Source: Diplocarpon mali (lineage: Eukaryota; Ascomycota; Leotiomycetes; Helotiales; Drepanopezizaceae). Taken from it: a DNA stretch of 56,548 nt. Where the stretch lies: positions 1 to 56,548 of the forward strand of contig JAENRP010000297.1 in the NCBI GenBank assembly GCA_024741835.1. The letters run 5' to 3'. Shown piece by piece: positions 21,577 through 33,500 of the stretch. The translations under genes were made by a program, and so were the position numbers. Every line of letters starts with the position of its first letter. The stretch's first letter is position 1. Below the pieces are notes generated by a model. That model was not told where the DNA came from. It saw only the letters and a program-made list of their open reading frames with translations, and did not search any database.

Positions 21577-22080
21577 CCAGCAGTACTTTCTTTTAAAAAG
21601 ACCTTTTCAACTCGCATAAGGAAGTACGCAGAATAGGTGCATAAAAGAGGTAGATCGGTAGCAAATAATCAAATGGCAATAAAGAATAAAATAGCAAAGA
21701 TAAATAGCTTAATAGCAAAGGCAGATATAATAGGTAATAAAGATAGTATATATAAAGTAGAATAGCAAAGATAAAGGCAAATAGTAAAGAGGGAAAGGAA
21801 AGGTGTCCAAGTGATAAAAGCAATCTAAAGTCTTTATTTAAGCCTTATAGTAGTGCGATTATAGTCCGGTTGCGTTTTAGTAAGTTCGAGACTCTTTATT
21901 AAAGAGTTATCCAAAGTTATAATCCACTATGGCTATAAATCATAATAATCTATAGAAGGGAAAAGAGGGACCTTTAAAAAGGTATATATATCAAGCTTCC
22001 TTCTTCCTTTAATCTCTTAACTCTAACTCCTACTTCTTATAAGTAGGTCGATTCCCCTTCTTACTTTTAAGTTAATTAAC
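21577..22080. other. AT-rich 3' region of F, low-complexity
   Basis: Contains repeated aatagcaaagataaa-type words at 21660-21790. The open frame on the minus strand here is a by-product of this low complexity. No gene supported. Confidence 0.5.
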
Positions 22081-22149
22081 CCTTTAGTAGATCTTATCCT
22101 ATATTATCTTATTACTAATATTATTATTATTAATAAGTGCCCTAATAGT

Positions 22150-23050
22150 TGGCCGACCCCTTTTAATATATATATTGCTAACTGGATAATGCTTAAATGC
22201 AACCTAAAAGATCTGCCTAAGGCCTTTCGAGTGCTATACGTATATTATACGCATATAATATTAAGAAAGGAGGCTAGTAAGAATAATACCAGCTATATAT
22301 ACGCATTTAATACTCTTACTTTTAAGAAGTATAACTACTGTATTATATAGCAGGCAAAGTGCGTTTTAGTAAGTGCTATCTAATATCCTCTTACTTTAAT
22401 AACCTTTGATAGATATCTATTCTAAATACCTATTTAAGCTTAGGATAAGTATATTATCCTTTAGGATACTTAAGTTAGCAGCAATATTAAAGCGATTTAA
22501 GAAGCAGCCCGAATCCTATTTAAAGAGACTTAGATATAAATCTCTATAGTCCTAAAGACTTAGGATGCCCTTTAGCTGGCTTAGCTAAATAAAGCTTATG
22601 CCCTCTGCTATAGTATCGACCTTGCGAACACCTAGTAGGCTATAAGTGCCCTTAAATCTATCTAATATTAATAACTAACTATTTGCAAGATCTATTGCGC
22701 ACTATCTAAGGCAGTAATGCTACCCTTAGGCGTCTTAAGACTTAAGGCGCTAAGGTGCTCGGCTCCCTTTAATATATAAAGGGACTATCTAGCTTAGCTA
22801 AGGGCTATTCTTAAGCTCCCTTTAATAATATCTATTATTAAAAAGGCAAGGGTAGATAGGTCCCTTTTAAAGGCTCTCTAAAGGGCAAGGATCTAGATCT
22901 CGATAATCTAAATAAACCGAATCTAAAGGAGATCGCGGCTGCTCTTACTTAAGTATAAGCTTAAGAGGAGCAGGCCAATTTAGTCGCTATTTCAGGTAGT
23001 AAGGCCTCTAAGACTCAAAGGGCTAGGGATCTACGCCCTAGAAATCCTAG
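22150..23050 (+). pseudogene. Possible antisense reading frame in the 3' region of F
   Basis: Between RNase H and the 3' LTR, the plus strand, opposite to pol, can be read in one frame from about 22160 to 23050 with TAG and TAA stops of RIP type. Stop-free parts include L-K-C-N-L-K-D-L-P-K-A-F-R-V-L-Y and K-I-Y-C-A-L-S-K-A-V-M-L-P-L-G. No family is recognised. It occupies the same relative place as the antisense frame in Gypsy C. It could be chance openness in AT-rich DNA. Confidence 0.3.
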
Positions 23051-23169
23051 TGCTTAGGATAGGTACTTATTAAAGGTAGAATCGTTAGTAGATCGTTGTT
23101 TTTAGCAATATAATAATCGCTGCTTTGCTATAACCTCCTTCTTAAGTACTGCTCGAGTGATAAAAAAAA

Positions 23170-23275
23170 TGCAAGTACGCGCAGGTAAGAAAAGATAAAA
23201 GAAGGTAGTAATAGCAAATGTAAGCAAGAAAAGATAAAAAGAAGGTAGTAATAGCAAGTGTAGGAATATATCTTA
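23170..23275. repeat. Two-copy tandem repeat, about 42 bp
   Basis: The sequence aagaaaagataaaagaaggt plus agtaatagcaaatgt occurs twice in a row with small differences. Purine-rich on the plus strand. Confidence 0.7.
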
Positions 23276-23399
23276 TAGTAAAATAAAAAATAAAAAAATT
23301 GCCAATAGCTTGCAATTAAAAAATATTAGATATTGTTAATCTAGGACCTTTTCAAGTCTGGTTATGCCCTAATAGGCCTTTGTACCTATCCCTCCTTCT

Positions 23400-24564
23400 T
23401 AATAGTTATCGAATTAGTATCTACCAGTTATTAAAGGGCCTGATTTAGATTGGCTTTTGTTATAGCGTTAGTAGGGTTGCTAGTGCTATTAATCCAACGT
23501 ATCTTTATAAGCTCCCTATTCTTATACGATTATCGAATAGCTATTATATCGATTATTAATCGCTTCTCCTTTATAATGCCTAATTTGATAATACACTTAT
23601 ATAAGGAGAGGGAATCTGTATATATAATAGTAGGGAGGCAGGGTAGACTTAGCTTAGCTATTACTATATTAATCGTTATAGCTATAGAAACTAGCATATT
23701 AATACCCGCTACTATAGTATATAATTCAAAGGCTAGTATAGCTCTTATCACTCTCTTATACTTCGTTAAGCTATAGTATAGAATATTGCCTTTTAAAGTA
23801 AACTGCGATTCTCCTTCCTCTTTAATAGCTAGTATAATAATATAGCCGATCTGCGAGCTTAAATCCTTATTATTAGCAAAAGATCTATCGATAAATGCAA
23901 ATAGTTTAGCGTTTTGCAAATTAATAGTAAGGTAGGTTAGGCCTCTTTTAAGGTTATTTCAGATCCATTTGAATCGCTTATTTAAATTCTCTATATCTTA
24001 AACTATCGGATCCTAGTATTAGGCTGCAGCTAATAAATCGAAGGAAGCTTCTAGCTGGCAGATCGTAGCTAAATAAGCTCCTCTTGCTCTTTGCTTTAGG
24101 TATTATTGCTTATAGCCTTCTTAAGAAGTATCGACTAGTTCTAGCCTTTAGCCTTAGCCCTTTTATCGTATATATACTATATTCCCTTCCTAGGAAATAA
24201 TATACCTATTGAAAGCTAGTGATTTAATACTTAATAGGTATTGTATTAGCTTTATAAGGAATCCTACCCTTTTAATCTTATCTTTCTCCTTTTTTAAAAA
24301 GTCTACTTCTCTAAGTATTAAAGTGTTATCTATTTGTATTCCTACTATGCCGAAAAAGGGAGAAGTGCTTAAGGTTAATAATAGACAGGGGTTATAAGTT
24401 GAGTTAGCTATATCGAGATTACTATAATAGTACTTATAGTAGGTGCTAAACTAGTGATTTCTTAATTCGGGAATACTATAGAATAGCAGTACTACTTTAA
24501 AGACTATACCTATAGGAAATAGCTTAGCAATATCTTATAAGAGAAATATAAATATATTGCATAG
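23400..24564 (-). pseudogene. F pol, 3' part: end of reverse transcriptase and RNase H
   Basis: RNase H is still open for 129 codons at 23530-23919. It keeps A-F-I-D-R-S-F-A, the Glu in A-F-E-L-Y and the Asp in Y-T-D-S-L-S-L-Y. Upstream, 23950-24560 encodes the C-terminal half of reverse transcriptase: the block ending in N-H plus a stop where the family has N-H-W-F, T-Y-N-P-C-L-L-L, and V-G-I-Q-I-D-N-T-L near 24313-24350, where the family has two catalytic Asp. It ends at catag (24560-24564), the target of A3. Confidence 0.88.
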
Positions 24565-24759
24565 TATTGAGCTTAAGTGAGTCGGCGCAGTAGGTAACGG
24601 AAACTTCTAGAGGTCGATGGTCGATATATTAGTAAGAGTTAAGGAAGGAAGGTTACCCCTTTCTTTCCTATAGCTATATACGTATCAATATCCTACTGAC
24701 TAAGCAGTAAGGTTATATGATAATACATTAGAGTGATAGCTGTATCACCTATCTTAACA
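24565..24759 (-). repeat. 3' LTR of A3 (195 bp)
   Basis: Plus-strand start TATTGAGCTTAAG, end TATCTTAACA. Near-identical to the right LTR with scattered transitions. Confidence 0.94.
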
Positions 24760-24897
24760 CCTTTACTTAGACCTTACTCCGATTGACCTGCAGTTGGGAA
24801 AATAACAACTATCCTTTTGCGCTAATCCAATTCCTAGGTATCTCTTTAAATTAAAAACAATTAATCAATAGCAACCTCTATTGAAATCACCAATCCT

Positions 24898-24986
24898 ACT
24901 CGCAGGGCGGGACCGGGAGTCAAATTTCTTAAAAGATGTTCCTTTATAAGACTATGTGACTTGACTCGCGGTCCGGGCCTGGGAGT
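24898..24986 (-). repeat. Two copies of the 23-bp motif in the 3' region of A3
   Basis: Cores 24898-24920 and 24964-24986, 66 bp apart. The second, read on the plus strand, is ACTCGCGGTCC, g, GGCCTGGGAGT, one of the least mutated copies in the window and clearly GC-rich against its surroundings. Confidence 0.85.
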
Positions 24987-24989
24987 CGT

Positions 24990-27900
24990 CCTTGAGCCTG
25001 CTAAGCCCCTACTGTCTTTTGCAACCCTAGTATGTCTTTGAACGCTTCGAACTTTGCAACCGTTTCTAGTGGCTTTGTAAATCTATCTGCTATTATTCGA
25101 TCGGTTGGGATATAGGTGATCGATAACTTGTTCTTCGCAATAAGGTCGCGGATGAAGTGGTAGGCAATATCGATATGTTTCGATCGCTTATATAAGTGTG
25201 GATTCTTTGCGAGTGCAATCGCCCTTGTATTATCTGCTTAGAGATTAATATAGTTCCTATCTTATCTAATATACTTAGTGAAACCTATATCTTTTAGAAC
25301 TTAGGCGATCTATAATCCTTGCTTGCAATTTAATAATATCAATATATATTCGGCCTTAGTGCTTGCGATAGCTATTGATTTCTGCTTCCTACTTCCCTAC
25401 GATATAGGTCTGCTATATAGTACTACTATGCTTCTAGATATACTTTTCCGACCTTTTATATTTGCCTAGTCGGAATTGGTATATACCTTGAGCTTTGCGC
25501 TTGTATATTTCATTAGTCTGTATCTTACCTTCTGTGTGATTGTCAATCGAAGGTACCTTTTAAGTCGCTTGATTGCATTCTTATATTAAATTGTTGGATC
25601 TTTTAGGTTCTGACTAAGTTGCTTAGTAATAAAGGCGATATCTGGTCTTATGTATACTATAGTATATATAATTGCTCTAATGTCCTATTAGTACTTCTTT
25701 AGATCTCCTCTCTGCTTATTTTTATTAGTAGGCTCTAACTTGTTATACTTTCCTTCGATTGGAGTACGCTTTGGCTTAAAGTTGGGAGCATAAGTGGAGA
25801 GTCCTATTTGGTCTAGGATCTTCTTAATATACTGCTCTTGATCCAACTAGAGTTCTCAAGTGGAGCGGTTCCTTATAACGCGGATGCTGAGGATCTTATG
25901 AATTCCCCTTAGATCCTTGGTATTAAAACGTTTACGAATCGTTATAAAGAACTAATCCAATTGAGTAGTTATTTTTATAGCTATAGTAATATTATCGATA
26001 TATAGTAGCAACTTGATTCTACGCTTAGTATAGGTAAATAGATAAGGGTTAGCTAGGCTTTAAACGAATCCTATTTCTATTAGAGTAGAGCTGTATAAGA
26101 GGTTCTAATCACGGGCTGATTGTTTAAGCCTATAGATACTGCGGAGTATACGAAGAGAGTAGCCAGCGCGTATAGGAATACCGTTAGGTCAGGAGAGAAA
26201 AATCCGTTCCTTTATAGTCGCTTTAGTAAATGCATTTTTGATATTGTACTATCTATATTCAAGGTCCTTAGCGGCTACTATTGCTATAAATATGCGAAGG
26301 GTATCTATGCGAACTGTCGGCGCGAACGTGTTGAAGTAGTCTTCTCCATACTGTTAAGAGAAGCCCTTAGTTATAAGCCTTACCTTATAACGCTCTAGGG
26401 TTCTATCTGCATATGTCTTGATTGTAAAGACCTACTTTGTTAATATTAGGTTCATATCCTTTGGCGTTAGTTCCTCTATTTATATACTATTTGTAGTAAG
26501 AGAGCTTATCTCCTTTTAGATTGCCTTACTCTATACTGCTCTATTTTCCGGATTGTTAATAGCTTTGTTATACGTCTTTAGAAGAGAGATTTTCATTATT
26601 CCCTTAGCGGCTAGAAACGCATTATCTTCGTTAAAGCTCTATTGAAGTTCGAGCTTATAGATCCTATGCGCTATTATGGCCTAGATACGCTTAGACTCGC
26701 GTTTATCTAAGGTATCTTCTGGTTCTAGGTCTCTATTCCTCTTTAAGGACGTAGGTTCGGCTATAGGTTCCGTAGGCTTATTATTTAGGGAACCGCTTTC
26801 TAGTAGTAGAGGCTCGTCGTTACTTATACCTATTTTAGGAATATCCTTTACCGTAGGTACTTTAACTAAAGGGATGACGATATCAAAGTTGTTTCGTACT
26901 TTAGGCAGTTTGCAGACGATAGGAATAGTCTATTTGGCCTTTGGGCGATCAGCAGGTCGTCGATCAGCGGGTGCGCTTAATATACCTGAGCTTAAAGAGA
27001 GGGGTTGTTAGTTCGGCTTAATAGTATTACTATCGAGTGGTATACCTTGCGAATCTCCAGGTATATAGAGCTTTAAGGATAGCTCCCCCCTATTTCGAGA
27101 TTCATCGAACTCAACTACTAAGGATGTGATTACTCGCCTTAGGTCTAGCGCGTATACTATCTATTGCTTTATTATCTATTTAATATACCTAATAAATATA
27201 TACTCTCTACCTCAGTCTATTAGCTTCTTGCTCTTTATACCTATAGGCTAGGACTTCGGGCTAATATAAGAGTAGCAGACGCTTCTAAAGACGCAGATAT
27301 GGTCCAGGCTTAGTTTCTGTTTGAAATATGCCTTATATAGTGATATTTGGGTGCTATTGACTATTGGCCTACTACCTATTCTATTTCGCAGGTATACGTC
27401 TACTTTAATCGCAAGGTCCTAGAATTCTAGTGGCAAGTTAGCATCTTGCAGTAGAGTGCGATAGTCAGTTTCTACTTGCTAGATGCTTCGCTTAGCGATG
27501 CTATTCTAGTAGGAACCTTTGTATATTACAGTTGGTTTATAATAAACTCCTTATTTTACCTATTCGTTAAGCTTTGCCTTGATCTTTAATGTATTATCAG
27601 ACTTAATAGCTATTAGCTTCAACTAGGTCTGGCGTTCCTCTATTACTTTCCAAGTTTCTAGCTTTTCTATAAGCTTAGATTTGGTCCTAGCGCAAATGGT
27701 CTATATCTGCCGAGTGGAGTTATCTACTATTTGAGAAAACTAATTATTTCCTTTGATTAAGGTCGTAAATGGTCCGGTAGTGTCGATGGATATTAGCGCT
27801 AGTATCAAATCTTTCTATAGACTAAGCTTAGTTCGCGTCCGATTTTGAAGTTTTATTAGCTTGCAAATTCGGCATACCAGGCGATCCTTCGGTACTTGGA

Positions 27901-29953
27901 TCTTCCGTTTTAGGGTTAAGACCTTGTGTAGGCCCTTTAATTTCTCTGGTCTTAAATGCGCGAATCTTCTATATATTAGCTGATACCTTGATAGGCTTTC
28001 GGCTTCTGATAGCTTTAGTAGCCCGTCGTTAGTCGATACTTTATCGTCGGCGGCTGGAAAGGACTGGTGATAGCAGTTCGAGGTTTTGCCGTTTTCCAGT
28101 TGAGAGCCTGGCTTAGGAGTCGTTTTTGATGAAACCGCAAGATCCACTCGCGGTCCTGGCTTAGGAGTCGATTTCCTGGAATTTGCAGAATCCACTCGCG
28201 GTCCTGGCCTAGGAGTTATTTCTGCCAAATTCACTTGTGATCCCGGCTTAGGAGTTATCTTTAAGGACACCTTGCAATCTACCTATAGTCCTGGCTCAGG
28301 AGTCATTTTCGCGAATTTTACTTGCGATCTTGGCTTAGGAGTCCATCCATTCTCCTTATCCTCGCTCAATTGTATTAGGGCGGAGAGTGCACTTTCCTTA
28401 AAGGAATCTACTTATAGGTCCGGCCTAGGAGTTAATTTCTATAATATCACCTTTGAGATAATATAAAGTCCATCTTTAATTTTAGCTTTAAAGATCACTT
28501 TATAGTTATTATTTATAAATTATATAAATTGATTATTAAAAACTCCTATATAATTCAACTTTATATAGATCTTGCGGTTAGATAAAAGATTAATGCCTAG
28601 GCTAGGCATAAGGAGAATATTTTGCAAAAGGAAAGAAATGCTAGCGATATTCATCTCTACTATACCTATTGAATCCGTATACAACCTTCTATTACTAACT
28701 TTAATAAAGCGCCTTTTTATTTTAATAAGCGGGCCTTTAAATAGGTAGGGTTTATCAGTCATATGTGCTATGCAACTAGTATCACTATACTAGTCGGATT
28801 CAGGGATCTTATAGAGATCGGCTTTTAAGACGTAGGCATCTTTATTATAATTATCATTTGAATTATTAGAAGTGGATTTAGGTTCAGATGACCTACTATC
28901 GTTATTAGAGGTATCTGCTGAAGTTCTGGCTAAATAGCCTTTTCCTTTGCCTTTCCTTAATAGTTGCGGCCTTCGGCGGGATAAGGGCAGTTTGCTTTTT
29001 GACTTCTGCTTCGATTGCTTTTTAATATTAAAGCTAGCGATTATATCAATCAGTTGCCTTCTAACTTCACAATTAGTAATATTATAAGCACTGTTATAGA
29101 AGTAGCATCCCTGATGAGCTCAAGGGCTTATCCTGCGCTCCTTCCTCTTCTCAGGCTTGTCTTTGCCCTATAACGCGGCATTTGCCGATTTAAAGTGTCC
29201 TTCGAGGTCTTGCTCAACAGTTTGAAGGAGGTCGATCTTCTTATAGATCTTAAGGTTGGGTTAGACGAGAAGAGATTGTTTTGCGATAGCGAACTTAAGA
29301 GGGAGGCTATTGAGTAGGAAACCAAAAAGCTGAGTTTCCCTAAAAGTCATAGCTATCCTAGGATCTGCGGCTCTTACTCTCCTCCTTGCTTTATATAGTA
29401 TAGATTAGGTAGAGTCTATATTTATATCTATATCCTTACTATTTTTGTCTTTTTTATACTGAAATGAAGTGATCTACTATAGTAGATGCTAGGTGTCGAG
29501 GGCAGTTGTCTAAGAGTATTTTGCCTTTAAAGTATCCTATCTTATCTTCGCGTTATTATGAATTTGAATAAAATCTCGGTCTTCGTCGCTTAAACCTCTG
29601 TTGATCTTAAGCTTGCATTTGGCTGAGGCCAGCCTGTACTCCTTTTCCTTTTCTACGTTTAAAATCTGCCTTTGGGATTCTCGGTTATTATCTACTGAAG
29701 CTCTTAGGCTGAGCTTATTTAGTATATTTGGCAAATCCTTAGCAGTTGTATTGGCTATTGAAGTGGAAGTAGACGAATCGGTAGAAGGAGTATAAGGGGC
29801 TATTCTTACGTATTTAATAAGTGTCTTTTGAATCGCTATTTCAATGCCTTTGCTCTTAAAGTAAAGCTCTAAATCGTCGAACTATCGTTGCTAGTTCTTT
29901 TAAGAGAGTTGGAGGTCTCTGGGCCTGGTGTTTCGATCGGAATTAGAAGCCAT
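24990..29953 (-). pseudogene. gag-pol of A3, lightly degraded
   Basis: Starts at ATG 29951-29953 (M-A-S-N-S-D-R-N-T). Gag (to about 29100) has an acidic and charged C-terminal half and a basic tail. A C-Y-F-Y...C stretch near 29060-29105 is a damaged zinc knuckle. Protease about 28520-28800 has D-T-S for D-T-G, then C-I-A-H-M-T-D. The repeat array 28098-28430 gives I-T-P-R-P-G-P-R-V-D. The GAG-pre-integrase domain is open at 27815-28030 with R-R-F-A-H-L-R and C-R-I-C, so its His and Cys zinc ligands are largely kept. Integrase is about 27000-27800; reverse transcriptase about 25750-26560, with Y-I-D-N for YVDD at 25991-26002; RNase H about 25030-25600. A handful of stops and these substitutions make it inactive. 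Confidence 0.9.
28098..28430 (-). repeat. Tandem array of the 23-bp motif, 7 units (A3)
   Basis: Seven units; on the plus strand they end CTTAGGAGT or CCTAGGAGT. In the coding strand four are open in frame and read T-P-K-P-G-S-Q-V, T-P-R-P-G-P-R-V, T-P-K-P-G-P-R-V and T-P-K-P-G-S-Q-L, separated by 6-8 variable residues. The array sits just before the GAG-pre-integrase domain. Confidence 0.9.
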
Positions 29954-30359
29954 TGCCGTTTTGAATAGAATTGCGTTTAAAATCAAATAAATTAAATGGT
30001 TGAGGGCACTCCTCCTATCGAAAAGTCGAAATGATTAAATAGCGGGTGTTATAGAAGTATTAAATGGGGAGGAAGTCCTCTTGTCGAAAAGGGTTTTTGG
30101 GTTGTAACGCAGGGAATCACACCTCCTACGAAATATAGTAAAGCAAGGAATCACACCTCTTGCAGTACTAAAGGGGTTGTAGAGCAAGGAATCACACCTT
30201 TTGTAATACGGGTTGGCTGAATAGGGAATCACACCTCCTATTCGCCGATTGCTCGCCTCTTACTATAAGTCTCATTCAACTTCCTACTAATAGTTGCGGC
30301 GTAAGTGCTTTCTAAAGGAAGTTAATAATCTATTATTGGTCTATCTAAGGCTTATAACC
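29954..30359 (-). other. Leader and primer site of A3 with five short repeats
   Basis: The minus strand after the 5' LTR begins GGTTATAAGCC (30349-30359), the same internal initiator-tRNA site as in B. At 30095-30245 the unit (g)gaatcacacct(c/t) recurs five times about 30-45 bp apart. The 301 bp missing from A2 correspond to this leader. Confidence 0.75.
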
Positions 30360-30554
30360 TATTGAGCTTAAGTGAGTCGGCGCAGTAGGTAATAGAAACT
30401 TCTAGAGGTCGATGGTCGATATATTAGTAAGAGTTAGGGAAGGAAGGTTACCCCTTTCTTTCCTATAGCTATATACGTGTCAATATCCTACTGACTAAGC
30501 AGTAGGGTCACATGACAATACATCGGAGTGATGGCTGTATCACCTATCTCAACA
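30360..30554 (-). repeat. 5' LTR of A3 (195 bp)
   Basis: Plus-strand start TATTGAGCTTAAG, end TATCTCAACA; on the minus strand it starts TGTTGAGATAGG, the most intact family A LTR end in the window. Confidence 0.94.
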
Positions 30555-30559
30555 CATAG

Positions 30560-33500
30560 TAGCTTTAAAGCTGCCTAGGTATATGCTTATATAATGTCCT
30601 ATAAGTTGAGAATGCCCTTCTTGCCCTATTCTTTAAAGTATTCTTAGATTAATACTAAAAGTAATATTAAAAGGCGTTAGCTTGCTTATTAGATAGTTGG
30701 GGATTAAGTGATTATGCCTTCCTCCTTCTTACTAGTATTATTCTAGGCCTATATAACTAGGCGTGATTTCTTAAATAGGTAATCTATCTCCTTCCCCTTT
30801 ATCTTATTAACTATTCTCGATTTAAAGATCCTTTTGCCTTTTATAATAAGGTCATTTTTATTCATTAGTATAAATACTCCCTTGTTTATTAGCCCTTGGT
30901 ACTCCTTTAGGCGAGATTGCTAAAAAGGGCGCCTAAGAGTAATAATCTTACCTTCTGCCTATAGCTTTTGCGACAGTTCCTAGTCCCTATTCTCCTTCTC
31001 TATTAGAAATACTTCCGATTTGGCCACGTATAGCTTATCGTCTACTTTAAAGGATATCTATATCTTAGCATTATAGTTATTATTAATTATAAGAAGACTA
31101 GAAATAGGCTTAATAAAGGGAACCTCTACTCTTGGCGATTGCTTGCAGCTATTAAGTTGCGGCTCAACTAAGCGAGAAGGCTCTACTTCTTTATTAATAT
31201 CAATTGTATTCTACTCCCTTTTAGTAATTATTCGATCCTTAGGTTCAGTTCCTCTAGTTTCCTTTAGGCAGTTTTCTTTATTATCGATTTTAAATGGATA
31301 TATGCTTATTAATCTAAAGTGCCTTATTCTGCTGCCGATATCGACTATATAGGTTTCATTTTCTAAGCCTAGGAACTCGAATAGGCCTATCTATCCTCCC
31401 TTCTCCTAATATACTAATACTAGGTCTTTTAGCTTTAAATCATAGATATAAGTAGTTCTAGGGCCATTCCTTATACTTAAAGCGTTATTAACCTTGCGAG
31501 TAGTATAGATCTTCCTAACTTCCTTTATAGCCTTCTTGATTATTACTACCCTTTATTCTACTAATAGATTTAGTAGATCTAATTCAATTAGCCTTAGATA
31601 TACCTTAAAAATGAGCAAGGTAGGAATTATCCTATTAGGTCCTACTATATCATTAACTGCTTTAATAGCTATTTGCAGCCTCTTATTATCGCTTAATCAA
31701 GGGTATTTAGCTATCATTATCTTAAAGGCACGTCTTAAAGGGCGATAATACCGTTCGACCTTGCTAATAGAGTAGTGCGCTTCTATAAGAACTAGCTTAG
31801 GGGTTATTCCTATAGATCTTAGAGAGCTTTTAAACTCTACTAAGTTGAAGTTAGTACTATAGTTATATATTATAAAATCAGGAGGTCTAATATACGTATC
31901 TAGCCAAGCCAATTTAAGGGCTTGAAATACTGCATCGGCCGAATGTGCTCCTATTCCCTTTTATAAGAATCTTGCAGCTCTAAATCCTATCGCTTTATTA
32001 ACTATATAAAGGGCGTTCCTTCTACTAAACTAAGCAATATTAATATATATAATATAATTAAAGTCAATATTATCTTATAGCTTAAATCGGAATCTATAAG
32101 GGGCATTAGCATAGAGTTAGCAGTATCGGCATATTTCCCTTACTCTTACTATAATACTAGAGTCTATATTATAACTAGCTTAATTCAAGAGGTATTTAAG
32201 GCGCTTTATTAAAGGATATTCGAATCTTTTATATAACCTTCAGATCTCTATTTTTATCAAATGACATATATTGATTATACCCTTTAAAGTTATCAGAAGT
32301 TGCTCTATTATATTAAGTAAGAGCTATAAGTGCCTATATTTTCTAATAATTAAGTATTTCTCCTTGCTGATAATAAGTAAATTGCGTAGATTATTATATT
32401 TAGCTCCCATTTTATTAAGTTATTGTAAGCAAATCAAAAACGGTATATCTGCCTTTATAATTAAGAACTCTATAAGGCCTGCTAGTATTCGAACAGTTGT
32501 CTTACTAATTGCATTTTACGAACCTGCCCTAAAGGTAATCTTATACTTTTTAATACTAAGTGGAGTTAGAACTGCGTCTTATATATTTTACAAGGCTTTA
32601 AATTAGTTAATTCCTCTTACATTTTTATTTAAAGTGCTTATATCGATTAGGAATCCTTAGAAGAATTGATCTATCTACTAGGTTATAAACACCTTAAGGT
32701 CTATTTATATCAGTTTATTAACCTTTATTATTAAAAGGTATTTAGCCTTTTGCTTTTCAAGTTGGTTAAGCATAGTTCTTAAGTTATACTCCTTTTTAAA
32801 AGCTAGGAATACTATAGTAAAGTTAATATCACTATCCTTAAGGTCACTAATTGCTTAGTCCTTCTCTTCTAAAGACATTTCCTATTTATCCTTATCGGTC
32901 CTATTGCCTTCTGAATATGCTCCTTTATCCTCTTAAGCTAGGTATACCTTATATATTTTATCTGTTAGCTTATACCCTTCGGCTTATCGGCTTACTATAT
33001 AGCAAGACTTCTAAGCGGCTCTTTCTTCTTCTAAGTGCTTACTATTATAGCAGTCCTTTTTCTAGTATATAATGCACCTTATATAGCCTGGTTTTAATTA
33101 AAAGGTTATTCCTCTCTTATTACCTTAGGTAAACTTTATCTTTCTATCCGAAAAGTGCGCTATAGATTGCCCTTGCTCCTCGGCCAAATAATATTAGGGT
33201 CTATTAATAGCTGAACTAGGGTACTAGGGTCTAGATAGTCTATCTTAGGCAACTACTCTTACGCAAGCCTATAAGCTATCTAATAGAGCTAGGAACGTCG
33301 CTAATAGCTTAAAAAGTGCCATTTAGAATAGCCGATTCCTAAAAACACCTTATATAAGTCTATCTCTAATAGATCAATTGTTCCTTATACTAGCATATAG
33401 GCCTAATTGCAGGTTTTATAGCTCCCTAGTATAGTTCTTAAGTTAGGTTAGGATCGGTTTCTCCCTTTAATAGTCTTCTTATCGGAATAGGTCAAATGTC

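Larger units (their letters stand above)
24565..30554 (-). mobile_element. Copia element A3, complete (5.99 kb), best preserved
   Basis: 195-bp LTRs (24565-24759, 30360-30554) and a catag duplication (24560-24564, 30555-30559). It is uninterrupted and carries the longest surviving open pieces of family A (for example 27815-28270) and an intact gag ATG. Being innermost it is also among the last to arrive. It is nested in the reverse transcriptase gene of F. The best template for reading the other A copies. Confidence 0.95.

Noticed and set aside
21593..21823. Hydrophobic minus-strand frame at the 3' end of F, like a small membrane protein
   Set aside because: Arises from repeated aatagcaaagataaa words; no start context, no similarity, low complexity.
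23450..23776. Plus-strand 108-codon frame in F
   Set aside because: Antisense to the well-supported RNase H frame 23530-23919.
26120..26398. Plus-strand 92-codon frame inside A3
   Set aside because: It lies antisense to the A3 reverse transcriptase, which is clearly on the minus strand; a shadow frame.
29537..29795. Two overlapping open frames on both strands in A3
   Set aside because: The minus-strand one is part of A3 gag and is included there; the plus-strand one is its shadow.
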